Position numbers and translations under genes: made by a program. From Solimonas flava DSM 18980 (lineage in GTDB: Bacteria > Pseudomonadota > Gammaproteobacteria > Nevskiales > Nevskiaceae): 64,000 nucleotides of DNA. Below the pieces are notes generated by a model. The model saw only the letters and a list, made by a program, of their open reading frames with translations, was not told where the DNA came from and searched no databases. The stretch covers positions 62,001-126,000 of the forward strand of contig NZ_AUFV01000010.1 of the NCBI RefSeq assembly GCF_000426685.1. Reading direction: 5' to 3'. Shown here one piece after another: positions 34,588-43,014 of the stretch (its first letter is position 1; every line of letters begins with the position of its first letter).

Positions 34588-37500
34588 ATGAAAATGACCG
34601 CGATCGCCGCTGCCGCCTGCGCGTTGGCAGCGACGTCTGCTTACGCTGCAACCGCCAGCAAGCAAACGGTGCTGCCGCAGTACGATGCTTTCTCCGCCAA
34701 GCTCGGCGCCTCCACGACCGCAAAGTCGATTTCGGGACAGGCCAAGCTTTCCCGCCAGGCGGTCGCGAAGGCCAAGCGGGCCAATGTCGGGCCGCGCGGC
34801 ATCAAGTCGAATTACGACTCCAAGCTCGGCGCGCACACGTTCCTGTGGCTTGCCAATGGCGCGCAGGTTGCGGAGAAGGCAGCGAGTTCGCCGCTCAAGC
34901 GTTCGGTGCTGGCTGAATCGGTTGCCCGTTCCGCAGTGGAGACCAATGCTTCGGCGCTGGGAATCGGTCGGACGTCGATCGAGAATGCGAAGCTCACGGA
35001 CCTGCAGGACGATGGCAAGGGCTTGGTGATCGCCAAGTTCCAGCAGCGCGTAAGCGGCCGCGACGTTTTCAATCGCCACATTTCGGTCCTGATGGATCGC
35101 AAGCTGACGCCGAAGACGGTGTCCGGCTATTTTGCGCAGGACAAGCTCCAGCTCGACGCGGCGAAGAGCGCCAGCTTCAGCCGCAGCCCCGCCGAAGCGA
35201 TCTCTATCGCGTTCCGTCAGATGGGCGGTAGCGTAGCGCCGGCTGCACTGCAGCTCGCAGCTACGTCGGGCGAATACAGCCTCTTCAAAATTCCGTCCAC
35301 GGACGGTTATGTGATGCGCTCGGCCCCGCGCGTCAAGGAAGTTTTCTATCCGGCCCAGGATCGCTTGGTTCCGGCTTACTACGTTGAACTGTCGGGGAAG
35401 CAGTTCGACGGGGGCAACATCGACCAGTACGGCTTCGTTGTGGCCGCCGACACCGGAGAGGTGCTGTTCCGCAACAATCAGGTCGCCTACGACGCTGCGT
35501 TCACCTACAAGGTTTACGCGGACGCGACGGGTATCCAGCAACCCTTCGATGGTCCGCTTGGCAACGATAAGCAGCCGGTGACAGCGGGGCCAAACGGGCC
35601 GTTCTCGCGCGCCCCGGGGACGCAGAACAGTGTCGCGCTGATCAACGGTCCGATCGTTCCGACGACTTTGGTGCGTCCATGGCTGCCCGATGGGGCGAAC
35701 GTGACGACCGGCAACAACGTCAACGCCTATCTGGACCTCAACGATTACCTGCTGCCGGACGCGACGCACGGCGCAGACGGCTTCGACGAAGGCAGCAGCG
35801 ATGTTCGCGGCGAGATCAGCGCGGCGAACACGTTTGCCTATACCTACACGCCCGACGCCGATCCGACGACGGCAACGCAGCGCCAGGCGGCCGCAGTCAA
35901 CCTGTTCTACCTGAACAACTGGTTGCACGACTGGTGGTATCACAATGGCTTCGACGAAGCGGCCGGCAATGCGCAGGATGACAACTTCGGTAGCGGCGGC
36001 GTTGGTGGTGACGCGATCGAAGCGCAAGGACAGGACGGCACCGGCACCGACAATGCCAACATGTCGACGCCTGCCGACGGCGGCAAGCCGCGCATGCAGA
36101 TGTATCTGTTCACCGGACCGATCGCCGGGCACGTGACGGTCAATTCCCCGGCTGCCATTGCCGGAGAGAAAGAGTTCGGCGTTGCGGTGATGGGGCCGGT
36201 TGAATACGACCTGACCAAGGACGTCGTGATCTATTCGGACGGAACGGCCAGCCCGACGCTCGCTTGCAACCCGGCGACCAACGCCGCCGCTCTGGCGGGC
36301 AAGATCGCTATGGTTACGCGCGGCACCTGCGCCTTCACGGTGAAGGTCAAAAATGCGCAGGATGCCGGCGCCGCCGCCGTGCTGATCGCGAACAATGCCG
36401 CCGGCGTGCTGTCCTCGTTCGGCGGTGCCGACGCATCGATCACGATCCCGTCGATGATGGTGTCGAACACCGACGGTGCGGATATCAGCGGTGCGATCAC
36501 GGGCGGTCAGACCGTCAACGTGCGTCTGCAGCGCAACGAAACGCCGATGCGCGACGGCACGATGGACAACGGCATCATCGCGCACGAGTGGTTCCACTAC
36601 GTCAGCAACCGTCTGATCGGCGATGCGAGCGGCCTGTACAACCAACAGGGCCGCGGCATGGGCGAGGGCTGGTCGGACTTCTCGACGCTGATGCTGATCG
36701 TCCGTGAGGAAGATCGCATGGTGCCGGGCAACGATCAGTGGCAAGGCGTTTATTCGACGGGTACTTACGTCGACGACAATCAGTACTTCGGCATCCGCCG
36801 TGCGCCGTACACCACCGACCTCACCAAAAATCCGCTGACCTTCGCTTATATCGAAGCCGGCGTGCACCTTCCGGAAGGCACTTATGCGCCGGGGACCGAC
36901 CTCACGGGTTCGGTGTTGTACTCCGATGGTTCGGTCGGTAATGCCGAAGTCCACAATGCAGGTGAAATCTGGGCCAATACGCTGTGGGAACTGTATGCCT
37001 CGCTGCTGAATGACAGCCGCTACACGTTCGCCGAAGCGCAGGACCGGATGAAGAGCTACGTCATCGCGGCGCTGAAGATCACCCCGGTGGCGCCGACGAT
37101 GCTGGAGGCCCGCGACGCCTTGCTGGCGGTCGCGGCGGCGAACGATGATCAGGACTTCGACCTGTTCGCCAAGGCGTTCGCGAAGCACGGCATGGGCTAC
37201 GGGGCTGTCGCGCCGGATCGTTACGATGACCTCAATTCCGGCGTCGTCGAGAGCTTCGAGCCTTACGGCTCGTCGTTCATCTTCGACAGCGCCGCGGTCG
37301 ATGCTTCGTACAGCAGCGAAGGCGAAGGCTATTGCGATACCGACAACGTGTTGGACGTGGGCGAGACCGTTGAGCTCAAGCTGACGATCCGCAGCACGGG
37401 CTCCGAAGCGATGACCACGCCGATCACCGGCAAGCTGATCGCGCCGGAAGGTGTGTCGCTGCCGGACGGCGATGAAGTGACCTTCACCTCGCTCGGCGTT

Positions 37501-38685
37501 TTCGATCAGACGGCGACGGCGTCGGTGCTGGTCAAGCTCGACGGCCCGGCGACCACCGGCGAACCGCTGACCTTCTCGGTCGAATTCCCGGAGCCGGAAA
37601 CGGCCGACGGTATCGGCCGCCCGGATACCGCTGAATTCGAACTGGCGGTCAATTACGATCTTGGCACCGGCGGACGGAGCGACAACATGGAGTCGCCGCT
37701 GGCCTCGTTGCACGACTGGACGGTGGCTGATCTTGAAGGCACACCGCTGCCGGGCTACGAGAATCTGCCGGGTTGGGAAATCACGGATGGATTCGATTCG
37801 GTGCTGCACAGCGGTAATATCTGGTATGCGCCGGACAACGATGGCATCTCGGACCTGACGCTGACCTCTCCCGCGCTGGAAGTCGGTTCGCAGCCGTTCA
37901 CGCTCAGTTTCCAGCACCGTTTTCAGATGGAGGTGGCCGGTCAGCTTCAGGACGGCACGATCGTCGGCTATGACGGGGCGGTCATCGAGATCAGCGTCGA
38001 TGGCGGCGTGTGGGAAGACGCTCTGACGTCGGAAGACTTCGGCGGTACCGTGACGAATGGCGCGGGCTACAACGGCAAAGCGCTGGTCTTCAACGGGGCA
38101 AGCGATTCGGCCGACTGGCGGCCCGCGTTCGTCTATCGCAATGGTGCGTTCGTGCCAACGACGATCGACTTCGGCACCGCGCTGGCAGGTCATTCGGTGC
38201 GGATTCGCTTCCGCGAGCGCTCCGATCAGTCCACCGGTGATGTGGGCTGGCTGGTGGACAACATCGCGTTCACCGGCATCAACAACTCGCCGTTCTCGGT
38301 GGTCAGCGACAACGTCGGCGAATGCGCTGCGAGCATCGATGCGGGCCCGAGCCAGCACGTGATGGTGCCCCATTCGGTGACGCTCCAGGGCAGCGGCTAT
38401 ACGCTCGGTGGCCTGACTTACCAGTGGACGCAAACCTCCGGCCCTGCGGTGACGCTGGACGATCCGACCTCGCCGACGCCGAGCTTCGGCGTCACGACCG
38501 CCGGTTACTACACGTTCAAGTTGACGGCGGAGACGCCGGACGGCCGCGTGCTGACCGATACGGCGGAAGTTACGGCCTCGAAGTCGGTGCCGAGTGGAAA
38601 GTCGAGTGGCGGTGGCGCGATGGGTTGGGTGATGGTGCTGCTGGCGCCGCTGGCGCTGCTGCGCCGCCGCCGCAAGCTGCACTAA
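34588..38685 (+). CDS. Fungalysin-type M36 metalloprotease with PA domain and GlyGly-CTERM tail
   Basis: A 1365-residue secreted zinc protease. The start MKMTAIAAAACALAATSAYAA is a signal peptide preceded by GGGAG; a longer ATG at 34495 is unlikely. The FTP/PepSY-like propeptide is followed by the M36 catalytic domain: zinc motif HEWFH (His666, Glu667, His670) and MGEGWSDF (Glu693), both diagnostic. A PA domain (about 540-640, GKIAMVTRGTCAFTVKVKNA) is inserted before it. Downstream are beta domains, a PKD-like repeat (LQGSGYTLGGLTYQWTQTSG), and a C-terminal GGGAMGWVMVLLAPLALLRR, a GlyGly-CTERM-like sorting tail processed by rhombosortase and type II secretion in other species. Codon use is visibly less GC-biased than its neighbours. 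Confidence 0.92.
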   Translation: MKMTAIAAAACALAATSAYAATASKQTVLPQYDAFSAKLGASTTAKSISGQAKLSRQAVAKAKRANVGPRGIKSNYDSKLGAHTFLWLANGAQVAEKAASSPLKRSVLAESVARSAVETNASALGIGRTSIENAKLTDLQDDGKGLVIAKFQQRVSGRDVFNRHISVLMDRKLTPKTVSGYFAQDKLQLDAAKSASFSRSPAEAISIAFRQMGGSVAPAALQLAATSGEYSLFKIPSTDGYVMRSAPRVKEVFYPAQDRLVPAYYVELSGKQFDGGNIDQYGFVVAADTGEVLFRNNQVAYDAAFTYKVYADATGIQQPFDGPLGNDKQPVTAGPNGPFSRAPGTQNSVALINGPIVPTTLVRPWLPDGANVTTGNNVNAYLDLNDYLLPDATHGADGFDEGSSDVRGEISAANTFAYTYTPDADPTTATQRQAAAVNLFYLNNWLHDWWYHNGFDEAAGNAQDDNFGSGGVGGDAIEAQGQDGTGTDNANMSTPADGGKPRMQMYLFTGPIAGHVTVNSPAAIAGEKEFGVAVMGPVEYDLTKDVVIYSDGTASPTLACNPATNAAALAGKIAMVTRGTCAFTVKVKNAQDAGAAAVLIANNAAGVLSSFGGADASITIPSMMVSNTDGADISGAITGGQTVNVRLQRNETPMRDGTMDNGIIAHEWFHYVSNRLIGDASGLYNQQGRGMGEGWSDFSTLMLIVREEDRMVPGNDQWQGVYSTGTYVDDNQYFGIRRAPYTTDLTKNPLTFAYIEAGVHLPEGTYAPGTDLTGSVLYSDGSVGNAEVHNAGEIWANTLWELYASLLNDSRYTFAEAQDRMKSYVIAALKITPVAPTMLEARDALLAVAAANDDQDFDLFAKAFAKHGMGYGAVAPDRYDDLNSGVVESFEPYGSSFIFDSAAVDASYSSEGEGYCDTDNVLDVGETVELKLTIRSTGSEAMTTPITGKLIAPEGVSLPDGDEVTFTSLGVFDQTATASVLVKLDGPATTGEPLTFSVEFPEPETADGIGRPDTAEFELAVNYDLGTGGRSDNMESPLASLHDWTVADLEGTPLPGYENLPGWEITDGFDSVLHSGNIWYAPDNDGISDLTLTSPALEVGSQPFTLSFQHRFQMEVAGQLQDGTIVGYDGAVIEISVDGGVWEDALTSEDFGGTVTNGAGYNGKALVFNGASDSADWRPAFVYRNGAFVPTTIDFGTALAGHSVRIRFRERSDQSTGDVGWLVDNIAFTGINNSPFSVVSDNVGECAASIDAGPSQHVMVPHSVTLQGSGYTLGGLTYQWTQTSGPAVTLDDPTSPTPSFGVTTAGYYTFKLTAETPDGRVLTDTAEVTASKSVPSGKSSGGGAMGWVMVLLAPLALLRRRRKLH

Positions 38686-38711
38686 GCCTCGTTCGGTTGT
38701 AAGCGGTATGC

Positions 38712-38748
38712 TCGCACGCGGAGGACTTTCCTCCGCGTGCGATTTTTT
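38712..38748 (+). terminator. Strong intrinsic terminator of the M36 gene, overlapping the next start
   Basis: A perfect 14-bp stem TCGCACGCGGAGGA / TCCTCCGCGTGCGA with a CTT loop, then six T. It lies 27 bases after the protease stop. The second arm contains a GTG start candidate (38737) and the T-run ends exactly before the ATG at 38749. Confidence 0.92.
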
Positions 38749-39390
38749 ATGAACGCCAACCTTGTCGTCTTTGTCGCGACGCTGATGCTGACGCTCGCGA
38801 ACTGCAGCAACATGAACTCGAAAGGTGCAGAGAGAAAGAGCGCGGAGTCGTCCTTGGCCCAAGCCGTGAAGAATGACGCTGCAATGCAGCCCTTGGCTCC
38901 CGAACGTTCGGTTCCTGCCATGCTTGGCACCGAGGCGGCACAAACGGACAATGGCGCAGCGGCGGTCGTCCCGGGGGCAACCGGGCCGTTCTCGATCGGC
39001 ATGCGCCACGGCCCTTGTTATGGCCGTTGTCCCGTGTACCGTGTCACCCTGTATTCGGACGGACGTGTCGAGTTTGTTGGTGATCGATTCGTTGCCGCGC
39101 CCGGCGTCCAGAATAAGCAGATCGACGTTGCCGGGATCGCTGCGCTCGGTGCCCAGGCGAGGAGACTTTTTACAACGGTGGGTGACGTCAAGCCGGGCAC
39201 GAAAAGTTGCGGAACGTACGCGACGGACATGCCGCAGATTAGCCTGGAGTTCGACGAGGGCGGCCGGGCTCGCACGATCGCGCACTACACGGGATGCGCC
39301 AACGTTCCGGCCGCGCTGGCGGCATTCGAGCGCTCCTTCGCCGAGACGGTTGCCGTCGACGAGTGGGTCAAGGGGCCGGTGCTGCGCTGA
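38737..39390 (+). CDS. DUF6438-like envelope protein
   Basis: A 217-residue exported protein from the GTG at 38737 (213 from the ATG at 38749). The GTG start gives a better signal peptide (MRFF then NANLVVFVATLMLTLANCS), with a charged Arg and a GGAGG about 12 bases upstream; the ATG has only T residues before it. The lipobox-like LANC has Asn at -1, which is unusual. The body contains IGMRHGPCYGRCPVYRVTLY and GDGRVEF-like strands, matching DUF6438 as I recall it: the paired Cys in GPCYGRCP is the signature. Function is unknown. Its start lies inside the preceding terminator hairpin, so expression may depend on RNA structure. Confidence 0.72.
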   Translation: MRFFMNANLVVFVATLMLTLANCSNMNSKGAERKSAESSLAQAVKNDAAMQPLAPERSVPAMLGTEAAQTDNGAAAVVPGATGPFSIGMRHGPCYGRCPVYRVTLYSDGRVEFVGDRFVAAPGVQNKQIDVAGIAALGAQARRLFTTVGDVKPGTKSCGTYATDMPQISLEFDEGGRARTIAHYTGCANVPAALAAFERSFAETVAVDEWVKGPVLR

Positions 39391-39747
39391 AGCCGAGTGC
39401 GGCAAGCGTGCTCGACAACGGTATCGTGAGTCGCGCGTACGGGCCGCGAACGGACGCGTGATCGGGGGGCGGTTCAGGCCAGATGCGGCTTGGCCAGATA
39501 TTCCTCGGACTGCATCTCGGTGAGGCGCGACAGTGCGCGGCGACGACACGGTGCCTGCGCAGCAGCGGGTGCGGGAGCCGCCGCGAACGGACGCGTGCTC
39601 GGGCGCCGGTTCAGGCCAGATGCGGCTTGGCCGGATATTCCTCGGATTGCCTGTCGGTGAGGCGCGACAGCGCGCGGCGGCGACACGGTGCATGCGCAGC
39701 AGCGGGTGCGGGAGCCGCCGCGAAGGGACGCGTGCTCGGGCTCCGGC
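39391..39747. other. Intergenic region filled with zapE 3'-end duplications
   Basis: About 357 bases with no independent gene. From 39444 it consists of tandem units derived from the 3' end of zapE plus its downstream flank (see the repeat entry). The first 50 bases show nothing recognisable. Confidence 0.7.
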
Positions 39748-39804
39748 TCAGGCCAGATGCGGCTTGGCCAGATATTCCTCGGACTGCATCTCGGTGAGGC
39801 GCGA
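39444..39804 (-). repeat. 137-bp tandem repeat array derived from the zapE 3' end
   Basis: Three copies of the zapE C-terminal coding end, each starting at a stop codon: 39474, 39611 and 39748 (spacing exactly 137 and 137). The first 57 bases of the outer copy (39474-39530) are identical to the genuine zapE end (39748-39804); the middle copy differs at four positions there. The intervening 79-80 bases are shared by the first two units, about ten differences in 137 overall, and the last part (39444-39473) is a partial unit. Each copy encodes an SRLTxxQSEEYxAKPHLA-stop tail. Confidence 0.93.
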
Positions 39805-40836
39805 AAGCGTCCGCTGGAATTCGAAGCGCGATTTCTCGCCGCGATAGAGGTCGTCGAGCGCGACGTCGGCGGCGAGCAGCAGCTTGACGCCGCGGTCGTA
39901 GAACTCGTCGACGAGGTTGATGAAGCGGCGCGCCGCGTCTTCGCGGAACACGGTCATCTGTGGCACGCGCGAGATCAGCACGGTGTGATGCGTGCGGCCG
40001 ATCTCGATGTAATCGGCGGCGCCGCGCGGGCCTTCGCAGAGCTCGTCGAAGTCGAACCAGATGACGCCGTCGAGTTCGCGGCGGGCGTGGATCACGCGGT
40101 CGTTGATGCGCAGGTCCGGATCGGCGCAGCCTTCGCCGTGGGCGATGGCGGTGAACCACTTCTCCAGCGCCTGTTCGCAGGCCTCGTCGCAGGGCCAGCG
40201 GTAGATGTCGGCGTGGGTCAGCGTACGCAGACGGTAATCGACGCCGCCGTCGACGTTGAGGGCGTCGACGTGGCGCTTGAGGATGTCGATGAACGGCAGG
40301 AAGTTGGCGCGCTGCAGGCCGTTCTCGTAGAGCCGTTCCGGCGGGATGTTGCTGGTCGTCACCAGCGTCACGCCGAGCGCGAACAGGTTCTCGAACAGGC
40401 GGCCGAGGATCATCGCATCGGCGATGTCGGAGACGAAGAATTCGTCGAAGCACAGCACGCGGACTTCGCTCGCGTATTCCTCGGCGACGAGCTTGAGCGG
40501 ATCGCGCTCGTCGGGGTAGCGCTTGCGGCGTGCATGCACGTCGAGCATGAAGCGGTGGAAGTGCGTGCGCAGCTTGCTAGCGAACGGCAACGCGTCGCAG
40601 AACGTATCCATCAGGTACGTCTTGCCGCGGCCGACGCCGCCCCACATGTAGAGGCCCTTGACCGGCGTCCACGACTGCCGGCGGAACCAGCGGCGCGGCG
40701 GTGTGTCGACCAGGCGTTCGTAGACGTTCTGCAGGGCGTCGATCGCGCGCGACTGGGCTTCGTCGTGCGCGAAGTCCTCGCGCCGAAGGTCGTGCTCGTA
40801 GCGCGCGCGGGGGGACAGCGGGCGTTGATGCGTCAT
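39748..40836 (-). CDS. zapE: Cell division AFG1-like ATPase ZapE
   Basis: A 362-residue P-loop ATPase that acts at the division septum with FtsZ in E. coli. Walker A is GGVGRGKTYLMD; Walker B is VLCFDEFFVSDIADA; the sensor region is TLVTTSNIPPERLYENGLQR. FDELCEGPRGAADYIEI and the C-terminal SRLTEMQSEEYLAKP tail match the family. The length is normal. The end of the gene has been duplicated twice downstream. It lies eight bases after an aldonolactone-oxidase-like gene on the same strand. Confidence 0.94.
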   Translation of the reverse strand: MTHQRPLSPRARYEHDLRREDFAHDEAQSRAIDALQNVYERLVDTPPRRWFRRQSWTPVKGLYMWGGVGRGKTYLMDTFCDALPFASKLRTHFHRFMLDVHARRKRYPDERDPLKLVAEEYASEVRVLCFDEFFVSDIADAMILGRLFENLFALGVTLVTTSNIPPERLYENGLQRANFLPFIDILKRHVDALNVDGGVDYRLRTLTHADIYRWPCDEACEQALEKWFTAIAHGEGCADPDLRINDRVIHARRELDGVIWFDFDELCEGPRGAADYIEIGRTHHTVLISRVPQMTVFREDAARRFINLVDEFYDRGVKLLLAADVALDDLYRGEKSRFEFQRTLSRLTEMQSEEYLAKPHLA

Positions 40837-40844
40837 GTTCGGGT

Positions 40845-42164
40845 TCAGCGCAGGCTCGCGCCGAACAGCCGGGCGAGATGCGGGTTCAGGAAGAGGCCAC
40901 GCGGGTCCAGCTCGGCGCGCAGCCGGCAGAAGTCGTCGAAACGCGGATACAGCGCGCGCAGTTCGACGACGGTCTTGTCGTGCGCCGACGCCCAGTGCGG
41001 GCGGCCGTCGACGCGGTCGAACAGCTCGGTGGCGGCCGCGTAGTAGTCGCTGTGCGGGCGGTCGCGGTAGGCGGGCAGGGTGATGCAGACGCTGTCGCGC
41101 TCGTACTGCGGTGACAGCCAGGCGTCGTCGCGGCGCACGAAGCGGATCTCGACCGGCACATGCACGCGGAAGTCGAGCGCGCGAACCACGCGTTCGAGCT
41201 GGCGCAGCGTCTCGCCGGCGTGCTCGATCGGGATCGCGTATTCCAGCTGCTGCACGCGCGTGCGGCGCGGCAGATGATAGGCGTGCTCGGCGCCGAGCAC
41301 GGTGTTCTCGGCCGGAATGCGCGCGGCGAGCAGCTTGCCCGCGTATTCGGCGGCCTGCGGCGAGCGGCGCGCCAGCGTGCGCATGCTGCGCATCACCACT
41401 TGATCGTAGAACAGGCCGCGCAGGGCCTGCCGGCCGAGCGGGCGATCGGGGACTTCGCGTGTTTCGTCGCCGAAGCGCTGGCGCACGATGTTGGCGTACG
41501 GGAACCAGTGCAGCTCGAGGTTGCGATGGTCGCGGCGCAGCTCGGTCAGACGCGTGACGGTTTCGCCGAAGCTGGCGCGCCGCGAGCTCATGCGCAGCCG
41601 GTAGTAGTCGACGCACTGCAGTTCGACATGGGTGACGACGCCGAGCGCGCCGAGCGATACGCGCGCCGCGTCGAACAGTGCCGGTTCATGCTCGCGCGAG
41701 CAGACGCGGACCGAGCCGTCGGCGAGCACCAGGCGCAGGCCGGTGACGAAGCTCGACAGATTGCCGAAGGCCATACCGCTGCCGTGCGCCGCCGTGGCGA
41801 TCGCACCGCCGATCGTCGGCCAGTCGATCGACGGTCCGTTCTCGAGTGCGAGATCGCGATCGGCCAGCATTTCGTAGAGGCGGCCCAGGCGCGTGCCGGC
41901 GCGGACCCAGACGCGATTGCGCTGCACATCGGCCGCTTCGATGCCGGTGAAGCGGCGCAGCGACATGTGGTTGTCGTCGGTCCAGCACAGCGGCGCGAAC
42001 GAAGCGCCGCCGCCGATCACGCGCAGGCGCTCGCCCTCTTCGGCGGCGCGCAGCACTTCGGACTGGATTTCTTCGAGCGTGACCGGCTCGGAGCACCAGT
42101 TCGGTTCGCAGCGGACGGAGCCGGACCAGTTGCTCCAGCCTCGCGGTCGGGAGAAGCGCTTCAT
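40845..42164 (-). CDS. FAD-linked aldonolactone oxidase-like protein
   Basis: A 439-residue flavoprotein of the vanillyl-alcohol-oxidase superfamily. The N-terminal WSNWSGSVRCEP and LRVIGGGASFAPLCW form the FAD pyrophosphate region, and GSIDWPTIGGAIATAAHGSG-type elements (here GPSIDWPTIGGAI) the PP loop. The C-terminal half has the VPVEIRFVRRDDAWLSPQY stretch and a final LDPRGLFLNPHLARLFG, which is typical of D-arabinono- and L-gulono-lactone oxidases. It could oxidise a sugar lactone; the electron acceptor is unknown. The N-terminus lacks a signal peptide. It is eight bases from zapE, probably co-transcribed. Confidence 0.85.
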   Translation of the reverse strand: MKRFSRPRGWSNWSGSVRCEPNWCSEPVTLEEIQSEVLRAAEEGERLRVIGGGASFAPLCWTDDNHMSLRRFTGIEAADVQRNRVWVRAGTRLGRLYEMLADRDLALENGPSIDWPTIGGAIATAAHGSGMAFGNLSSFVTGLRLVLADGSVRVCSREHEPALFDAARVSLGALGVVTHVELQCVDYYRLRMSSRRASFGETVTRLTELRRDHRNLELHWFPYANIVRQRFGDETREVPDRPLGRQALRGLFYDQVVMRSMRTLARRSPQAAEYAGKLLAARIPAENTVLGAEHAYHLPRRTRVQQLEYAIPIEHAGETLRQLERVVRALDFRVHVPVEIRFVRRDDAWLSPQYERDSVCITLPAYRDRPHSDYYAAATELFDRVDGRPHWASAHDKTVVELRALYPRFDDFCRLRAELDPRGLFLNPHLARLFGASLR

Positions 42165-42225
42165 GCGGAGTCAACAGCGGCCGGGGCGGCGAGGATAGCG
42201 AATCCGCGGGGCGAATACATGACGT

Positions 42226-42990
42226 TCAGAGTTCCGAATCGCCGCTGGCGCCGGCGGCGGCCGGCGCGCGATCGTGCTCGCCGCACAGGCGCAGCACTTC
42301 GCGCCGCGCCGCGTCGCGCAGGCGCAGGGCGGCGTCGCGGTCGCTGCCGTCCGGCACGAGCGGCGCGGCGACCTCGATATCGAGCGCGCTCCAGCGCGGC
42401 AGGTGCCGCCCGCCGCCGTACAGGCGTCGCGAGCCGCGGATCGCCGCCGGCACGACCGCGACGCCGCAGCGCGCCGCCATCAGGAAAGCGCCGGCCTTGA
42501 ACGGCAGCAGGCCGGGTTCGGGCTTGAACGTGCCTTCGGCGAAGATCGCCAGCGCCTCGCCCTGGTGCAGGCGGCGCATCAGTACCCGCGTCGTGCGCGC
42601 ACCGGCGCGGGCTTCGGCGCGGTTGACGAAGATCACGCCCATCGCGCGCAGGCAGCGGCCGATCAGCGGCCAGCGCTCGGCGCCGTCCTGCACGACGAAG
42701 CTGTAGTGCGGCGGCAGCGCCGCGGTCAGCACGATGCCGTCGAGGTAGCTGGCGTGGTTGCAGACCACGATGCCGGCCCCGGCCGGCAGATGTTCGAGGC
42801 CGCGTACGCGGACCGGCACGCCGATGCAGGCCATCATCAGGCGCACGCCGAGACGGCCGGTCTGGCGGCGGACCGCGAGCGACGGACCGAGGATGACGGC
42901 GACGCAGACCGGCGGGATCAGCAGAGCGAGCACGAGCGCCGCGAACGGCGCGTAGATCAGGTCGAATAGGCGGCGCATAAACCCGCCCAT
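42226..42990 (-). CDS. 1-acyl-sn-glycerol-3-phosphate acyltransferase-like (PlsC family)
   Basis: A 254-residue membrane-associated acyltransferase. An N-terminal hydrophobic segment (residues 12-36) precedes the catalytic block I NHASYLDG (His79, Asp84), block III FAEGTFKPEPGL and block IV VVPAAIRGS-like. It transfers an acyl chain to lysophosphatidate or a related lysolipid at the inner membrane. Whether it is the main PlsC or a paralogue cannot be told. A start four codons later (42978) is possible. It lies 61 bases upstream of the flavoenzyme gene. Confidence 0.9.
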   Translation of the reverse strand: MGGFMRRLFDLIYAPFAALVLALLIPPVCVAVILGPSLAVRRQTGRLGVRLMMACIGVPVRVRGLEHLPAGAGIVVCNHASYLDGIVLTAALPPHYSFVVQDGAERWPLIGRCLRAMGVIFVNRAEARAGARTTRVLMRRLHQGEALAIFAEGTFKPEPGLLPFKAGAFLMAARCGVAVVPAAIRGSRRLYGGGRHLPRWSALDIEVAAPLVPDGSDRDAALRLRDAARREVLRLCGEHDRAPAAAGASGDSEL

Positions 42991-43014
42991 TGTCGCCGAT
43001 CGGTACCGGCGTCG

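Noticed and set aside
34564-39693. A 1709-residue minus-strand open frame opposite the M36 protease
   Set aside because: Another shadow frame. The plus strand encodes a coherent protease with signal peptide, zinc motif and sorting tail.
39444-39804. Possible CRISPR or phage repeat
   Set aside because: The units are 137 bp tandem copies without short spacers, and they match the zapE 3' end.
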